64,000 bases of DNA from an uncultured Lachnospiraceae bacterium (GCA_910577045.1 CAJTLB010000001.1:186001-250000); one strand, 5' to 3'; counted from the first letter of the stretch, positions 16,464 through 24,788 are shown. The notes: a model not told the origin generated them from the letters alone. Numbers and translations are program-made.

Positions 16464-17918
16464 ATGAGTACAACAGCACAAACGTCAGCAGGCCGCAGAT
16501 TAGAAGCGTTGCTTGATGACAGCAGTTTTGTTGAAATCGGCGGTTATGTGACTGCCAGAAATACAGATTTCAACATGCAGAAAAAAGAAACACCTGCAGA
16601 TGGCGTCATTACTGGATATGGTTTAATTGACGGCAGTCTTGTGTATGTATATAGCCAGGATGTAACTGTGATGAACGGTTCTATGGGTGAAATGCATGCG
16701 AAAAAGATTGCAAATATCTATAAAATGGCAATAAAGATGGGAGCGCCTGTAATAGGTTTCGTAGACTGTTCTGGGCTTCGTTTGCAGGAGGCAACCGATG
16801 CGTTAAATGGTTTTGGCGAAGTATATATGGCCCAGGCTATGGCATCCGGGGTAATCCCGCAAATTACAGCAATCTTTGGCGTATGTGGCGGCGGCATGGC
16901 AGTAGTGCCGGCTTTAGCAGATTTTACGTTTATGGAAGAAAAGAAAGCAAAACTTTTTGTAAATTCTCCTAACGCGCTAGAAGGAAATTATACAGAAAAG
17001 AATAATACGGCATCTGCAAAATTTGCCAGTGAGGAATCTGGGTTAGTAGATGTAGTGGGAGATGAAGATACTCTAATTGCTAAAATTAGGGAGCTGGTTA
17101 CAGTTCTTCCTGCCAATAATGAAGAAGATTTATCTTATACAGAATGTACAGATGATTTAAACCGTGTGTGTGCAGGGCTTGAAAATGGGGCAGACGATGC
17201 GGGCTATGTATTGTCTACTATTTCAGATAGTGGATTTTTCTATGAGTTAAAGGCTTCTTATGCAAAAAATATGGTGACAGGCTTTATCCGTTTAAATGGG
17301 CAGACTATAGGCGCAGTAGCAAACCGCAGTGTTATTTTGGGAGAAGATGGAGAAGCAGCAGAGAAGTTTGATTCTGCTTTGACAGTAGAAGGCTGTGAGA
17401 AAGCAGCAGAATTTGTTAATTTCTGCGATTCATTCCAGATTCCTGTGTTAAGCCTTGTGAATGTAAAGGGTTATGCTGCTACTATAGCAGAAGAAAAGAA
17501 GATGGCAAAAGCAGTAGCAAAGCTTACGTATTCCTTTGCCAGTGCAACAGTCCCGAAGGTATCTGTAGTAACAGGCGAGGCATATGGAAGTGCTTACCTT
17601 ACCATGAACAGTAAATCAATTGGGGCAGATATCGTATACGCCTGGCCAGAGGCTTCTATTGGCATGATGGATGCACAGGCAGCAGCAAAGATTATGTATG
17701 CAGATGAGATTAAGGGTGCTTCTGATGCAAATGCCTTAATTGCAGAGAAGGCAGCAGAATATGGAGAATTGCAGTCTAGTGCACAGGCAGCGGCAAGAAG
17801 AGGATATGTAGATGATATTATTGAAGCGCAGGATAGTAGGAAGTATATTATTGGCGCTTTTGAAATGTTATTTACCAAGAGAGAGGACAGGCCAGTTAAG
17901 AAACACGGCTGTGTATAG
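16464..17918 (+). CDS. mmdA: Acyl-CoA carboxyltransferase subunit (methylmalonyl-CoA decarboxylase alpha type)
   Basis: A 484-residue carboxyltransferase with two crotonase-like halves, of the propionyl-CoA carboxylase beta/methylmalonyl-CoA decarboxylase alpha family. Visible landmarks are DGVITGYGLIDG, FGVCGGGMAVVPALADF in the first half and VTGEAYGSAYLTMNSKS in the second. It would move CO2 between an acyl-CoA and biotin on the carrier protein encoded two genes later. It heads a five-gene operon with the membrane pump subunit. Ribosome site AATGGAGG lies upstream of ATG 16464. Whether the acyl-CoA is malonyl- or methylmalonyl-CoA is not certain. Confidence 0.82.
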   Translation: MSTTAQTSAGRRLEALLDDSSFVEIGGYVTARNTDFNMQKKETPADGVITGYGLIDGSLVYVYSQDVTVMNGSMGEMHAKKIANIYKMAIKMGAPVIGFVDCSGLRLQEATDALNGFGEVYMAQAMASGVIPQITAIFGVCGGGMAVVPALADFTFMEEKKAKLFVNSPNALEGNYTEKNNTASAKFASEESGLVDVVGDEDTLIAKIRELVTVLPANNEEDLSYTECTDDLNRVCAGLENGADDAGYVLSTISDSGFFYELKASYAKNMVTGFIRLNGQTIGAVANRSVILGEDGEAAEKFDSALTVEGCEKAAEFVNFCDSFQIPVLSLVNVKGYAATIAEEKKMAKAVAKLTYSFASATVPKVSVVTGEAYGSAYLTMNSKSIGADIVYAWPEASIGMMDAQAAAKIMYADEIKGASDANALIAEKAAEYGELQSSAQAAARRGYVDDIIEAQDSRKYIIGAFEMLFTKREDRPVKKHGCV

Positions 17919-17929
17919 GAGGGAAAGGT

Positions 17930-18250
17930 ATGCTGTTATCCACTGTTGATATAGGAAAGGCATTATTGAATACCGTTATGGGCATGGGCACTGTGTTTGT
18001 GGTTTTAGTTTTTATTTCTTGGATTATTGGGATGTTTAAGTATTTGAATAAACCAGTAAAAGAAGAAGTAAAAAAAGAGCCAGCCCCAGTAGTTGATAAT
18101 GTTGTGGCACAAATAGAAGAAACAGAGGAGCTTTCTGATGATTCCGAGCTTGTGGCTGTCATTACTGCAGCGATTGCGGCCTATGAGGGTACGGCAGGGG
18201 CTTCTAACACAGGGTTCCGTGTAAGGAGCATTAAGAGGGCAAGAAGATAA
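17930..18250 (+). CDS. oadG: OadG-family small membrane subunit of a sodium-pump decarboxylase
   Basis: A 106-residue protein with a single N-terminal membrane helix (MGMGTVFVVLVFISWIIG) followed by an acidic, low-complexity linker and a basic C-terminus (RVRSIKRARR). This is the layout of OadG/MmdD gamma or delta subunits, which hold the decarboxylase complex together at the membrane. It lies 11 bases after the carboxyltransferase gene and before the biotin carrier. The assignment rests on topology and position, as these subunits are poorly conserved in sequence. Confidence 0.8.
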   Translation: MLLSTVDIGKALLNTVMGMGTVFVVLVFISWIIGMFKYLNKPVKEEVKKEPAPVVDNVVAQIEETEELSDDSELVAVITAAIAAYEGTAGASNTGFRVRSIKRARR

Positions 18251-18281
18251 TTCTGATATAATATTAAGGAGGATTCCATTC

Positions 18282-18656
18282 ATGAAAAATTATACAATTA
18301 CCGTAAATGGTACGGCATATGATGTAACTGTAGAAGAAGGTGGTGCAGGGAGTGTGCCTGTAACACCAGCACCACAAGCAGCTCCAAAGGCAGCGCCAAA
18401 AGCAGCTCCAAAGGCAGCGGCACCTGCTTCGGGGGCACAAGGCTCCACAAAGGTAAATGCCCCTATGCCAGGGAAAATTTTAAATATTAAGGCAAATGCA
18501 GGGCAGGCTGTAAAGAAGGGCGAAGTAATCCTTATTTTGGAAGCAATGAAAATGGAAAATGAAATTGTAGCACCTTCCGATGGAACTGTTGCAAGTGTAA
18601 ATGTAACTGTAGGACAATCTGTTGAAGCTGGTGATGTATTAGCTACGTTAAACTAG
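18282..18656 (+). CDS. Biotin carboxyl carrier subunit
   Basis: A 124-residue biotinyl carrier protein. The biotin site is the lysine of EAMKMENE (Lys90), in a standard C-terminal lipoyl/biotinyl domain that starts with APMPGKILNI. An Ala-Pro-Lys repeat (APKAAPKAAPKAA, about residues 34-47) forms the flexible swinging arm before it. It carries CO2 from the carboxyltransferase to the membrane beta subunit. The strong site AAGGAGG precedes the start. Its position between the gamma and beta subunit genes fits a sodium-translocating decarboxylase complex. Confidence 0.92.
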   Translation: MKNYTITVNGTAYDVTVEEGGAGSVPVTPAPQAAPKAAPKAAPKAAAPASGAQGSTKVNAPMPGKILNIKANAGQAVKKGEVILILEAMKMENEIVAPSDGTVASVNVTVGQSVEAGDVLATLN

Positions 18657-18697
18657 ATTCCCGATGTTCCATAAGTAAATACATGGGAGGTTAAGAC

Positions 18698-19843
18698 ATG
18701 ACTTATGTAATTGATACAATGAGTAACTTGGTACACCAGTCAGCATTTTTTAATCTGACATGGGGCAACTACCTAATGGTCGCTGTAGCATGTTTCTTCT
18801 TGTACCTGGCAATAAAGAAAGAATACGAACCTCTTCTTCTTGTTCCGATCGCTTTTGGTATGCTTCTGGTAAACTTATATCCAGATATTATGAAAGTGGC
18901 GTCTGACGGAGAAGTAGGTGGGTTATTACACTATTTTTACTTATTAGATGAATGGAGTATTTTGCCTTCGTTAATCTTCCTTGGGGTAGGTGCAATGACA
19001 GACTTTGGTCCATTAATTGCTAACCCAATGAGCTTTCTTTTGGGTGCAGCAGCACAGCTTGGTATTTTCGCAGCATACTTAATGGCAATGGCAATGGGAT
19101 TTAATGACAAGGCAGCAGCAGCAATTTCTATTATTGGAGGGGCTGACGGCCCTACTTCTATTTTCCTTGCAGGGAAATTAGGGCAGACTGAGTATATGGG
19201 TCCAATTGCTGTAGCAGCATATTCTTATATGTCCTTGGTTCCGATTATCCAGCCGCCAATTATGAAGGCTCTCACTACAGAAGAAGAACGTAAAATTAAG
19301 ATGGCGCAATTAAGGCCAGTGTCTAAATTAGAAAAGATTTTATTCCCTATTATTATTACAATTGTAGTAGTATTAATTTTGCCTTCTACAGCTCCTTTGG
19401 TGGGCATGTTAATGCTTGGTAATTTATTCCGTGAGTGTGGCGTGGTAAAACAGCTTACAGAAACAGCTTCAAATGCGTTAATGTACATTGTTGTAATTAT
19501 CCTTGGTACTTCTGTAGGTGCTACTACAAGTGCAGAAGCATTTTTAAAACTGGATACTTTAAAAATTGTGGCACTTGGTTTAATTGCATTTGCATTTGGG
19601 ACAGCAGGCGGAGTGTTGTTTGGAAAATTAATGTGTAAGCTCAGTGGCGGGAAGATTAACCCATTAATTGGTTCTGCGGGTGTATCAGCGGTTCCTATGG
19701 CAGCCCGCGTATCCCAGAAGGTTGGTGCACAGGCAGATCCAACAAACTTCTTATTAATGCATGCAATGGGTCCTAATGTGGCAGGTGTTATTGGTACAGC
19801 TGTAGCAGCAGGTACGTTTATGGCTATGTTTGGAGTAAAATAA
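18698..19843 (+). CDS. oadB: Sodium ion-translocating decarboxylase beta subunit
   Basis: A 381-residue polytopic membrane protein of the OadB/GcdB/MmdB family. It decarboxylates carboxybiotin and pumps sodium ions outward. The characteristic tract SIIGGADGPTSIFLAGKLG contains the family's conserved GGADGPT motif; PLIGSAGVSAVPMAARVSQ lies near the end. About ten hydrophobic helices are visible. Genes for the biotin carrier and carboxyltransferases flank it. The specific name depends on which carboxyltransferase feeds it, and this operon has two. Confidence 0.9.
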   Translation: MTYVIDTMSNLVHQSAFFNLTWGNYLMVAVACFFLYLAIKKEYEPLLLVPIAFGMLLVNLYPDIMKVASDGEVGGLLHYFYLLDEWSILPSLIFLGVGAMTDFGPLIANPMSFLLGAAAQLGIFAAYLMAMAMGFNDKAAAAISIIGGADGPTSIFLAGKLGQTEYMGPIAVAAYSYMSLVPIIQPPIMKALTTEEERKIKMAQLRPVSKLEKILFPIIITIVVVLILPSTAPLVGMLMLGNLFRECGVVKQLTETASNALMYIVVIILGTSVGATTSAEAFLKLDTLKIVALGLIAFAFGTAGGVLFGKLMCKLSGGKINPLIGSAGVSAVPMAARVSQKVGAQADPTNFLLMHAMGPNVAGVIGTAVAAGTFMAMFGVK

Positions 19844-19862
19844 AAAGCCGTAATACGGCAGA

Positions 19863-21290
19863 ATGGAGGAAACAATGGCAGAACAGGTGAAGAAAAAACC
19901 GTTAAAAATAACAGAGACTGTGTTACGTGATGCACATCAATCCTTGATTGCTACACGTATGACAACAGAGCAGATGTTGCCGATTATTGATAAAATGGAT
20001 AAGGTAGGCTATCATTCTGTGGAGTGCTGGGGTGGGGCAACTTTTGATGCCAGCCTTAGGTTTTTAAAGGAAGATCCATGGATGAGGCTGCGTAAATTAA
20101 GGGACGGCTTTAAAAATACAAAATTACAGATGCTTTTTAGAGGGCAAAATATTCTTGGATACAACCATTATTCTGATGATGTAGTGGAATATTTTGTACA
20201 GAAGTCAATTGCAAATGGAATTGACATTATCCGTATTTTTGATTGTTTTAATGATTTGCGTAACTTACAGACTGCTGTAAAGGCAGCAAATAAGGAAAAG
20301 GGACATGCGCAGATTGCCCTTTCTTATACACTTGGTGATGCCTATACATTGGATTATTGGAAGGATACAGCAAGAAGAATTGAAGAAATGGGGGCAGACT
20401 CTATCTGTATTAAAGATATGGCAGGGTTATTAGTACCATACGAGGCAACTAGGTTAGTAGAGGCATTAAAGGCAGGCACAAAATTGCCTATCCAGATGCA
20501 CACTCATTATACTTCTGGTGTTGCTTCTATGACATACTTAAAGTCTGTAGAAGCAGGCGCAGATGTAATTGATACAGCAATGAGCCCATTCTCTATGGGT
20601 ACCAGCCAGCCAGCGACAGAAGTTATGGTAGAAACTTTTAAGGGAACTCCATATGATACAGGGCTAGATCAGAACCTTTTGGCAGAAATTGCAGATTATT
20701 TCCGTCCAATGCAGGAAGAAGCATTAAAGAGTGGGCTTCTCAATCCGAAGGTTATGGGAGTGAATATTAAGACATTACTTTACCAAGTACCAGGGGGCAT
20801 GTTATCAAACTTAGTATCCCAGTTAAAGGATGCAAAAGCAGAAGATAAATATTATCAAGTATTAGAGGAAATACCAAAGGTTCGTACAGACTTTGGCGAG
20901 CCACCTCTTGTTACTCCATCTTCCCAGATTGTAGGCACACAGGCTGTATTGAATGTATTGCAGGGTGAGAGATATAAGATGGTAACAAAAGAATCAAAGA
21001 AAGTTCTTGCTGGTGAATTTGGGCAGACTATTAAGCCGTTTAATAAAGAAGTACAGAAAAAGGCAATTGGCGATGTAAAGCCTATTACTTGCCGCCCAGC
21101 AGATTTAATCGAGCCACAGCTTGATAGATTTAGGAAGGAATGTGCAGAGTGGATTGAGCAGGAAGAAGATGTATTGTCTTATGCTTTATTCCCACAGGTT
21201 GCAACAGATTTCTTTAAATATAGGGCAGCACAGAAGACAAAAGTAGATTCTTCTATGGCAGATCAAGAGAATAAGGCATATCCTGTATAG
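19863..21290 (+). CDS. oadA: Oxaloacetate decarboxylase alpha / pyruvate carboxylase B-type carboxyltransferase, without biotin domain
   Basis: A 475-residue pyruvate/oxaloacetate carboxyltransferase with a TIM-barrel. Signatures are ETVLRDAHQSLIATRM at the start, CIKDMAGLL (catalytic lysine) and MHTHYTSGVA (metal-binding histidines). Klebsiella-type OadA is longer because it ends in a biotinyl domain; this one stops short of that, in keeping with a separate biotin carrier in the operon. It would exchange CO2 between oxaloacetate and biotin. With the acyl-CoA carboxyltransferase at 16464 it gives the complex two possible CO2 donors or acceptors. Confidence 0.88.
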   Translation: MEETMAEQVKKKPLKITETVLRDAHQSLIATRMTTEQMLPIIDKMDKVGYHSVECWGGATFDASLRFLKEDPWMRLRKLRDGFKNTKLQMLFRGQNILGYNHYSDDVVEYFVQKSIANGIDIIRIFDCFNDLRNLQTAVKAANKEKGHAQIALSYTLGDAYTLDYWKDTARRIEEMGADSICIKDMAGLLVPYEATRLVEALKAGTKLPIQMHTHYTSGVASMTYLKSVEAGADVIDTAMSPFSMGTSQPATEVMVETFKGTPYDTGLDQNLLAEIADYFRPMQEEALKSGLLNPKVMGVNIKTLLYQVPGGMLSNLVSQLKDAKAEDKYYQVLEEIPKVRTDFGEPPLVTPSSQIVGTQAVLNVLQGERYKMVTKESKKVLAGEFGQTIKPFNKEVQKKAIGDVKPITCRPADLIEPQLDRFRKECAEWIEQEEDVLSYALFPQVATDFFKYRAAQKTKVDSSMADQENKAYPV

Positions 21291-21305
21291 GGATAGCTAA
21301 TAAAG

Positions 21306-21346
21306 AAAAAGATACACTGAGGGAAGTTGCCAGTGTATCTTTTTTT
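21306..21346 (+). terminator. Rho-independent terminator of the decarboxylase operon
   Basis: Perfect stem GATACACTG (21311-21319) with CAGTGTATC (21331-21339), followed by seven T residues. Confidence 0.85.
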
Positions 21347-21451
21347 GATAAAATATACCGCTAGTGCGGCACACAGGTCGCGCGGAGAGTAGGGAAAGAT
21401 GACTCCCTGCTCGATTGCACATGATGCAGGAAGGAAATTGATAAGAAAAAG

Positions 21452-22003
21452 TTATCGTTCTGATTGCAATAGGGCATAATAACAAGCATCGCAAATTCCT
21501 TGGTTATTCCAATCAGAGCTGCGTAAAGTCCCTTCATATTCCATTCCGCATTTTTTCATTACCTTGCCCGAGTTAGGATTTCTTGAGTCATGCCTTGCTT
21601 CAATTCTCTTTATGTCCACTCTATCAAAAAGAAAATCCATAACAGCTTTTAGTGCTTCGGATGTAATCCCTTGATGCCACCAAGCTCTTCCAATACAATA
21701 ACCAATATGTGCGGTTGAAGTGTTTTCTTTTATATTTAGTACAGCAATATCGCCAATTGGTTCCTCCCCATTGTCTTTTAATAGAATAGCCCAATGGTAA
21801 TAATCGTCATTGGAATATCGGCTTACCTAATTATTAATTATACTTTGGCTTATTTCTGGGTTTGAATGGGCTGGCCATGTTAAAAATTTTGTGACCTCTT
21901 TATCAGATGCCCAATTTTTATACATTGCTATGGCATCCTCGGCTATGTATTTTCTTAAAATTAACCTATCTGTTTCTAATTTTTGAGTCCCACAATGTTT
22001 CAT
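21452..22003 (-). pseudogene. GNAT N-acetyltransferase (RimJ/RimL type), interrupted by one amber codon
   Basis: A full-length GNAT gene on the minus strand, in one frame from MKHCGTQKLETDRLILR (start 22003, site AAAGGAGGG) to the stop at 21452. The frame is broken only by TAG at 21829-21827. The reading around it is SIINN-stop-VSRYSNDDYYHWAI, where family members usually have tryptophan, so a single TGG to TAG change explains the break. Downstream it still encodes the acetyl-CoA-binding tract IGRAWWHQGITSEALKAV and a normal C-terminus. It is therefore a recent pseudogene, unless the codon is read through. A sequencing error is also possible. Confidence 0.85.
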
Positions 22004-22218
22004 AGGTTTAATCCCTCCTTTTTTCAGTAGTTTCCTTTTTAAATAAATGAGGAACATTTATGTATTTTGTTTGATTTAGTACTTATTATAGCATAAATTT
22101 TAGCATATAGGAATAAAAGGTTTTTTTAAGTAGAAAAATTTATTGGGATAAATTATAATAAAAAGATTAGGGATTTCATACAGCTTTGGCATGTGTATGG
22201 GAAAGGAGATATGGTTAA

Positions 22219-22890
22219 ATGTTGTTGGTTCAAGATATTGTATTGGAGTGGGGAAAAAGGGAGCGTGGAGTAGAAGGGGAAAGGATACGGCGGAGATTTC
22301 CGTTAGCATATTTATTAGAAGAAAAACAAGGAGTAGGGGAAGTGTTAGTCAATAGGGTTGACTTTTGCCAAAAAGGGAAGGAGATTATAGATTCTCAAAA
22401 AGGAATATGCCAGTTTTTGGAAGAATATTTGCCGCAGCTTGGTTTTACAAAAAAACAAATTCAGGAAGAAATTCAAAAGAGGATTTGTTGGATTAGAAAA
22501 CATCGGTTACAGGAATATGGTTCCATAGAAGAAATAAATTTAGCCAATTTGTTTGTAAGTGGCAAAAAAGAAGCAATAGAGATGGGTTTTTTTTATGATG
22601 AACAGAGGAGTGGGCGTCCTGTCCGAAAGGGGCATAACAGGGATTTTTGGGATCCTTGCTCTCCATTGTATGGAAAAGACATATTGAATGAAAAGGCTTT
22701 TGTATTAAAACAAAACCAATATGGGCGCATTATTTGGAATGAGCGTAGGACAGATTATGATACAGGGGAATGGTATTATCAGTTACATATATATAATTTC
22801 ATTTATTTATTGGATCATACTTTTTCAAAAGATATTTTCATGAAAAAGAAGCCAGATTTTGAGTATAAACAGTTAGCTAGGTTATGGTAA
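22219..22890 (+). CDS. Hypothetical protein, 223 residues
   Basis: A 223-residue soluble protein with no family that I recognise. It is rich in Lys, Glu and aromatic residues. Visible features are an N-terminal basic stretch (GKRERGVEGERIRRRF), a helical middle and an aromatic C-terminal part (GEWYYQLHIYNFIYLLDH). It has a ribosome site (AAAGGAGAT) ahead of ATG 22219 and an ordinary low-GC codon pattern, so it is a real gene. It converges on the Imm51-like gene with only five bases between the stops. No signal peptide or membrane helix is seen. Confidence 0.65.
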   Translation: MLLVQDIVLEWGKRERGVEGERIRRRFPLAYLLEEKQGVGEVLVNRVDFCQKGKEIIDSQKGICQFLEEYLPQLGFTKKQIQEEIQKRICWIRKHRLQEYGSIEEINLANLFVSGKKEAIEMGFFYDEQRSGRPVRKGHNRDFWDPCSPLYGKDILNEKAFVLKQNQYGRIIWNERRTDYDTGEWYYQLHIYNFIYLLDHTFSKDIFMKKKPDFEYKQLARLW

Positions 22891-22895
22891 GGGGC

Positions 22896-23249
22896 TTAAT
22901 CTAATTCTGCACGGCTAAATAAATCTAAAATAAAAGCTTTATCTTCACATGCTTTTTTAAAATGGCGGATAAATTCTTGTATGGCTGGTATATCTTTAGA
23001 ATATACACAAAACATGTCTGCTTCTGAGTCAAAGTGGATGGTTTCTATAAAATTAGGTGCTTGTTCTTCTAGAAAAACTTTAGCTAAACTTTCCCAATCA
23101 TAACCATTGCCTTCAAATCCTTCATCAGCGCGGGTATCAAAAATTTCTTGTAAATAGGTGCCAACATTTAAACAAACAGAGGCACTTTCCTTATGCTCTA
23201 CAAAAATAAATGGTGCAATTTCTTTAGTAAAAATTTCTGTAATTTCCAT
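22896..23249 (-). CDS. Imm51-family immunity-like protein
   Basis: A 117-residue acidic protein. The tracts FEGNGYDWESLAKVFLEEQ, FDSEADMFCVYS and the ending DLFSRAELD resemble the Imm51 family, whose members are immunity proteins of polymorphic toxin systems. No toxin gene is beside it, so it is an orphan here, and it may protect against toxins from other cells or have another task. The start has AAGGAG just upstream on the minus strand. The family call comes from memory of the conserved C-terminus and is fairly, not fully, certain. Confidence 0.7.
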   Translation of the reverse strand: MEITEIFTKEIAPFIFVEHKESASVCLNVGTYLQEIFDTRADEGFEGNGYDWESLAKVFLEEQAPNFIETIHFDSEADMFCVYSKDIPAIQEFIRHFKKACEDKAFILDLFSRAELD

Positions 23250-23307
23250 AAAATAACTCCTTTTCTAAAAGCTTGTCTTATTTTTATTAGTTGCTTAAGT
23301 ATAATTT

Positions 23308-23334
23308 GTTTCAATCCACTCGCGAGTTAGGTGC
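23308..23334 (-). repeat. Isolated CRISPR-repeat-like sequence (first copy)
   Basis: On the minus strand this reads CACCTAACTCGCGAG followed by TGGATTGAAAC. The ending ATTGAAAC and the short central palindrome are typical of type I CRISPR repeats. No second repeat stands nearby, so this is not an array. A related single copy is at 47415-47438. Confidence 0.4.
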
Positions 23335-23433
23335 CCAGAAAACTTAATATTATTTTATCATATATCTATATAGAATACTAGATATATTTTTTCTGTAATT
23401 TTTTTACAATATAATCCGTTTTAGCCAAAAATA

Positions 23434-23462
23434 TTGACAAGTCCGATTCTTTATATTATGCT
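23434..23462 (+). promoter_or_regulatory. Sigma-A promoter for the PHP-domain gene
   Basis: TTGACA at 23434-23439 and TATGCT at 23457-23462 with a 17-bp spacer. The first 11 bases, TTGACAAGTCC, are the same as in the promoter at 24445. Confidence 0.7.
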
Positions 23463-23570
23463 GAAATAAGCAGATGCTTATATTAGGATAGAAGTATGTA
23501 AAATAGGATAATCTATAAAATAACATGGAAAAGGTTGTAGTGATAAAAATACAACAGAATGTGAGGGGCT

Positions 23571-24335
23571 ATGAAACTGGATATGCACTGTCATACAAAA
23601 GAAGGGTCATTAGACGGAAAAATTCCAATAGAGGATTATATTGAAGAATTAAAACGCCAAGGGTTTCAAGGGATGCTGGTAACAGACCATAATTCTTATA
23701 ATGGCTACCGTGCATGGAAAAAGTATATAAAAGGGAGAAGGCATGAGGATTTTTTAGTATTAAAAGGAATTGAATATGATACAATTGATGCAGGACATGT
23801 ATTAGTAATTATGCCAGAAACAATAAAGCTCCATATTCTGGAACTTCGTGGGCTTCCAGTGCAATTATTAATTGATATTGTCCATAAAAATGGGGGGATT
23901 CTTGGGCCTGCCCATCCATGTGGGGAAAAGTACCTAAGTATTACTAATACAAAAAAATATCGGATAAACCCAGAAATATTGGCACGTTTTGATTTTCTGG
24001 AGGGATTTAATTCATGTGAACGGCCAGAAGATAATGAAAAAGCAATGAAACTTGCAGAGAAATATAATTTAGCTATATTTGGGGGAAGTGATTCTCATAA
24101 GCCAGAGTGTATTGGGACAGCATATACAGAATTTGAAGAACCTGTTACTTGCGAATCCGATGTAATCGCACAAGTAATTAAAGGGGCCTCTATTCAAGTA
24201 GGGGGGCATTATTATCATGGGACTACTAGAGAAAAAATGGGAAAAAGCCATTCTATTTTAGTAGAAGCATTTTGGGTGTATAACAAATTGACAGGATATA
24301 GGACACATTTTAAACGAAAAAAAGAAATGAAGTAA
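23571..24335 (+). CDS. PHP-domain phosphoesterase
   Basis: A 254-residue PHP-domain protein, a metal-dependent phosphoesterase fold. The first metal motif is MHCHTKEGSLDG at the N-terminus; VTDHNSYNGY, GPAHPCGEK and FGGSDSHKPE supply the other metal-binding residues. Members cleave phosphates from nucleotides or small substrates, and the specific one is unknown. The start has the site GTGAGGGG and its own promoter. It is a single-gene unit between the Imm51-like gene and the candidate RNA. Confidence 0.85.
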   Translation: MKLDMHCHTKEGSLDGKIPIEDYIEELKRQGFQGMLVTDHNSYNGYRAWKKYIKGRRHEDFLVLKGIEYDTIDAGHVLVIMPETIKLHILELRGLPVQLLIDIVHKNGGILGPAHPCGEKYLSITNTKKYRINPEILARFDFLEGFNSCERPEDNEKAMKLAEKYNLAIFGGSDSHKPECIGTAYTEFEEPVTCESDVIAQVIKGASIQVGGHYYHGTTREKMGKSHSILVEAFWVYNKLTGYRTHFKRKKEMK

Positions 24336-24444
24336 AAAGTCTGAAAATTACAAAAAAATAGAAAAATAATACAATATAAAAGTTGCTATAGGAATAGAAG
24401 AAAATTAATTGCAAGAAAAGAAATAAAAATTTTTGAAAAAACTG

Positions 24445-24473
24445 TTGACAAGTCCATGAAATTGTGATAATAT
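24445..24473 (+). promoter_or_regulatory. Consensus sigma-A promoter of a candidate non-coding RNA
   Basis: TTGACA at 24445-24450 and TAATAT at 24468-24473 with exactly 17 bp between. No coding region follows before a strong terminator at 24609. Confidence 0.8.
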
Positions 24474-24479
24474 ATAACC

Positions 24480-24656
24480 AAGATAAAACAAAGTAATCCA
24501 TTATCTAATAAGAAGAAAGAGAGGTACGGACCACCAAAAACATAATGTTATACCTAAAAAATTAAAATATAGAAAATGAGGTATAGTCCAATGGATATAA
24601 CAGTTATTTAGAGGGCATTGATTGTGAATAGAACAGTCAGTGCCCTCTAAAAATTT
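24480..24656 (+). ncRNA. Candidate structured small RNA, about 170-180 nt, unknown family
   Basis: A short unit bounded by a consensus promoter and a strong terminator, with no ribosome site or credible reading frame. Pairing is visible: ATCCATT (24496-24502) with AATGGAT (24590-24596), and inside it TATACCT (24549-24555) with AGGTATA (24579-24585). GGAC (24528-24531) can also pair with GTCC (24586-24589). This gives a closed, multi-stem fold before the terminator hairpin. It does not match 6S RNA, SRP RNA, T-box or the riboswitches I know. It may be a free-standing sRNA or a leader for the gene at 24789, but that gene has its own promoter. Confidence 0.5.
24609..24656 (+). terminator. Strong terminator of the candidate RNA
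   Basis: A 17-bp stem (24609-24625 with 24633-24649, including two wobble pairs) begins TAGAGGGC and ends GCCCTCTA, followed by AAAAATTT. Confidence 0.75.
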
Positions 24657-24728
24657 GTAGGAATTATATAGGTGGGGCTATTTTCTATAAATGGAAAAGA
24701 GAAGTTGGAATGTGGCCTGCTTTGTAGC

Positions 24729-24757
24729 TTGCGAAAAGTTCTCTTTTGTTGTATGAT
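24729..24757 (+). promoter_or_regulatory. Sigma-A promoter for the nucleoid-associated protein gene
   Basis: TTGCGA at 24729-24734 and TATGAT at 24752-24757 with a 17-bp spacer. It supports the start at 24789 and rules out the upstream ATG at 24672. Confidence 0.65.
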
Positions 24758-24788
24758 AGACGGAGCAAAAGAAAAGGAAAAAGAGAAG

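Larger units (their letters stand above)
23250..23570. other. Gene-free AT-rich stretch
   Basis: It holds the isolated CRISPR-like sequence at 23308-23334 and the promoter at 23434-23462. Nothing else is recognisable. Confidence 0.5.

Noticed and set aside
19225..19935. A 236-residue open frame on the minus strand
   Set aside because: It lies opposite the well-supported OadB gene, has a Pro/Ile-rich shadow composition and no ribosome site.
21827..21829. TAG in the GNAT gene as a recoding signal
   Set aside because: No stop-codon recoding features are visible, and a simple TGG to TAG change explains it.
24579..24602. A tRNA-like D-arm (TAGTCCAATGGATA) inside the candidate RNA
   Set aside because: No anticodon arm, T-arm or acceptor pairing follows; the match is limited to about 14 bases.
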